Positions 5,720-7,048 of a stretch of 7,048 bases of DNA are shown piece by piece. The notes beneath the pieces are model-generated. The model ran no database searches. It had not been told where the DNA came from and was given only the letters and a program-made list of their open reading frames with translations. The stretch is taken from positions 1-7,048 of the forward strand of contig DXOJ01000009.1 in the NCBI GenBank assembly GCA_019412865.1, read 5' to 3'. The position numbers were made by a program, and so were the translations under genes. The DNA comes from Bacteroides sp. Lineage in GTDB: Bacteria > Bacteroidota > Bacteroidia > Bacteroidales > Bacteroidaceae. The stretch's first letter is position 1, and each line of letters begins with the position of its first letter.

Positions 5720-7048
5720 ATTTCAGCGTTCCCAAAGATTTCTTCAGATAGATTTCCGTCAGTTTCACATCTATTTGTGCGTCAATCTTTTCTGAATGAG
5801 CAGACAACCATGCTGTTTGTGCTTCAAGAACATTGCTGGTGGCAATCACTCCTTCTTTAAAACCAAGTGTTGCATAGCGTAGATTTTCTTCCGCTTTTTC
5901 CATGTTTTTAGAAGACATTACCAGTTTCTTACCAGCTTCTTTTACCTTGAATGCAGCCTGATTGACCTGCAACTCTATTTTTTCACGAGCATCCTGAAGT
6001 TGGTACTGTGCAATACGAGCTTCGGCTTTTGCCGCTCTGGTTTTATAAATACCTTCTCCCCAGTGCCATATAGGTATCTGTACCATAACTCCCACATTCC
6101 ACATACCTTTGAACTTGTTTTCAAAGCTGTTGAAAACAGAGGGATTGGTTACCATATAATTCCCCATCAATGCGATGGATGGAAGATGCTCCGCACGGGT
6201 TACATTTACTTTCTGTTTATAAATCTGCGTTGCCAATTCGAGGCTACGTATCTCCGGACGATTCTCATAAGCGGTGGATAGATCGAAATGAGGGTCCGTT
6301 GTCAGTAGTGGAATGTCTTCCATATTTTCGTCTGCCAGTGTGATGGGAGAACTAAGATCAATACCACATAGTTGACACAGCAACATTCGCGCAAGACTCA
6401 ATCCGTCTTCCACTTTAGTCAGTGTCATTTCGGCTTCATTTACCTTGACGCGTACAGACAAACCATCCGCTTTGGTGGCTACTCCTTCATTAATCATTTT
6501 CTCTACATCGCTGTCCAGCTGTTGCAGAAGCTTTAGATAACCTTCCGCCAACTTCTTCTTATTAACCAGTGAAATGACTTGCCAATAGGCTTGGTCCGTA
6601 CTCATGATTACTTCCTGCATACCGCCGTGATGTTGTTCTTGAGCCAACTCTTCGGCATACTTTGTTATTTTGTTGTACGCCCGGATTTTCCCGCCCATGT
6701 ATAAAGGTTGTGTCAATGTAATGGCACCTGCATAGACATTTCGGGTGTCTGTACGGAGTGCATCCACTAAAGAGTTTCCCGCTTGATCGAGGGCGGGCAG
6801 CACCGCTCCTAATTTTCCACTTAAGGAAGAAATAAGTGGTGCCAAGTCAGGATGTGCTGTTGCAATCTCGGTTGCAGCTTGTTGGATGGGGCCAGCCAGA
6901 TTCGTTCCTAACCCTGAAAGCGCGGCTTTCTGGTCATTGTTTAATAATGAAAACTCTTTCTGGTTCCTCATGTAAGCTCCCGTTGCCGAGAAATTAGGCA
7001 AATAATTTGTAAATGCAGCTTTCCGTTGATAATGAGCCGCACTTATTT
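5718..7048 (-). CDS. TolC-like outer-membrane efflux protein, N-terminus beyond window
   Basis: The frame is open to the right edge, giving 442 residues. The first visible ones are ISAAHYQRKAAFTNYLPNFS, so the TTG at 7001 is an internal leucine codon and not a start. The signal peptide and roughly the first helix are missing. The pattern is that of the outer-membrane efflux protein family: helix - YLPNFSATGAY strand - loop - AGAITLTQPLYMGGK strand - long helices (about window residues 115-225), then a second repeat with NRPEIRSLELATQIYKQK, HLPSIALMGNY, WNVGVMVQIPIWHWGEGIYK and a long helix ending KEGVIATSNVLEAQTAW. It would trimerise into the outer-membrane duct and dock on the HlyD-like adaptor encoded next. 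The first strand-to-strand loop is unusually long (6741-6971, about 77 residues). Its regulator and promoter lie outside the window. Confidence 0.93.
   Translation of the reverse strand, partial: ISAAHYQRKAAFTNYLPNFSATGAYMRNQKEFSLLNNDQKAALSGLGTNLAGPIQQAATEIATAHPDLAPLISSLSGKLGAVLPALDQAGNSLVDALRTDTRNVYAGAITLTQPLYMGGKIRAYNKITKYAEELAQEQHHGGMQEVIMSTDQAYWQVISLVNKKKLAEGYLKLLQQLDSDVEKMINEGVATKADGLSVRVKVNEAEMTLTKVEDGLSLARMLLCQLCGIDLSSPITLADENMEDIPLLTTDPHFDLSTAYENRPEIRSLELATQIYKQKVNVTRAEHLPSIALMGNYMVTNPSVFNSFENKFKGMWNVGVMVQIPIWHWGEGIYKTRAAKAEARIAQYQLQDAREKIELQVNQAAFKVKEAGKKLVMSSKNMEKAEENLRYATLGFKEGVIATSNVLEAQTAWLSAHSEKIDAQIDVKLTEIYLKKSLGTLK

Noticed and set aside
6999..7001. TTG as a start codon for the TolC-like protein.
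   Set aside because: The frame stays open to the window edge and the residues before it (ending AAFTNY) continue the family pattern, so the codon is an internal leucine.

Overview
The window reads as a chromosomal segment of a Bacteroides-type bacterium (Bacteroidota). Reasons: moderate-to-low G+C, AT-rich leaders with little Shine-Dalgarno sequence, -7 elements of the TAnnTTTG type (two good examples), a small Bacteroidota-style outer-membrane beta-barrel protein, and a blaI-like gene followed by a gene for an M56 membrane peptidase. The assignment comes from reading the sequence, not from a database match.

Left part (1-1140, minus strand): a two-gene sensor/repressor unit. A BlaI/MecI-type winged-helix repressor (700-1065) is followed 18 nt later by a BlaR1/MecR1-like M56 zinc metallopeptidase (681 down to base 1, cut by the window edge). 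The promoter can be read: a perfect TAGATTTG -7 element lies between two copies of a dyad, ACGAA-N3-TTCG(T/C), centred 19 bp apart. This is a likely autoregulatory operator pair.

Middle (1141-2180): an AT-rich divergent intergenic region carries a TATATTTG promoter and a leader of about 130 nt. It is followed by a plus-strand gene for a 192-residue secreted outer-membrane beta-barrel protein (1455-2033). This gene converges with the right-hand operon. Two hairpins sit back to back between them, one suited to each direction.

Right part (2181-7048, minus strand): a tripartite export operon in the order TolC-like outer-membrane factor (5' end beyond the window), HlyD-like periplasmic adaptor, and two ABC-2-type permeases. 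The last three genes are packed with 2-nt and 0-nt gaps. No ATP-binding subunit gene lies between or after them in the window, so the ATPase must lie upstream or elsewhere. The permeases would form the inner-membrane channel, the HlyD protein would bridge the periplasm, and the TolC protein would provide the outer-membrane exit duct. The substrate is unknown.

The most unusual DNA is the 100-nt gap between the TolC and HlyD genes. It is a heptanucleotide array (GATA-type units turning into ATCA-type units) that folds into a perfect 23-bp hairpin overlapping the TolC stop codon. A second point of interest is a third copy of the repressor-site core (CGAATANTTC) in the leader of the divergent beta-barrel gene. 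I see no CRISPR array, tRNA, rRNA, insertion sequence or obviously new defence system.
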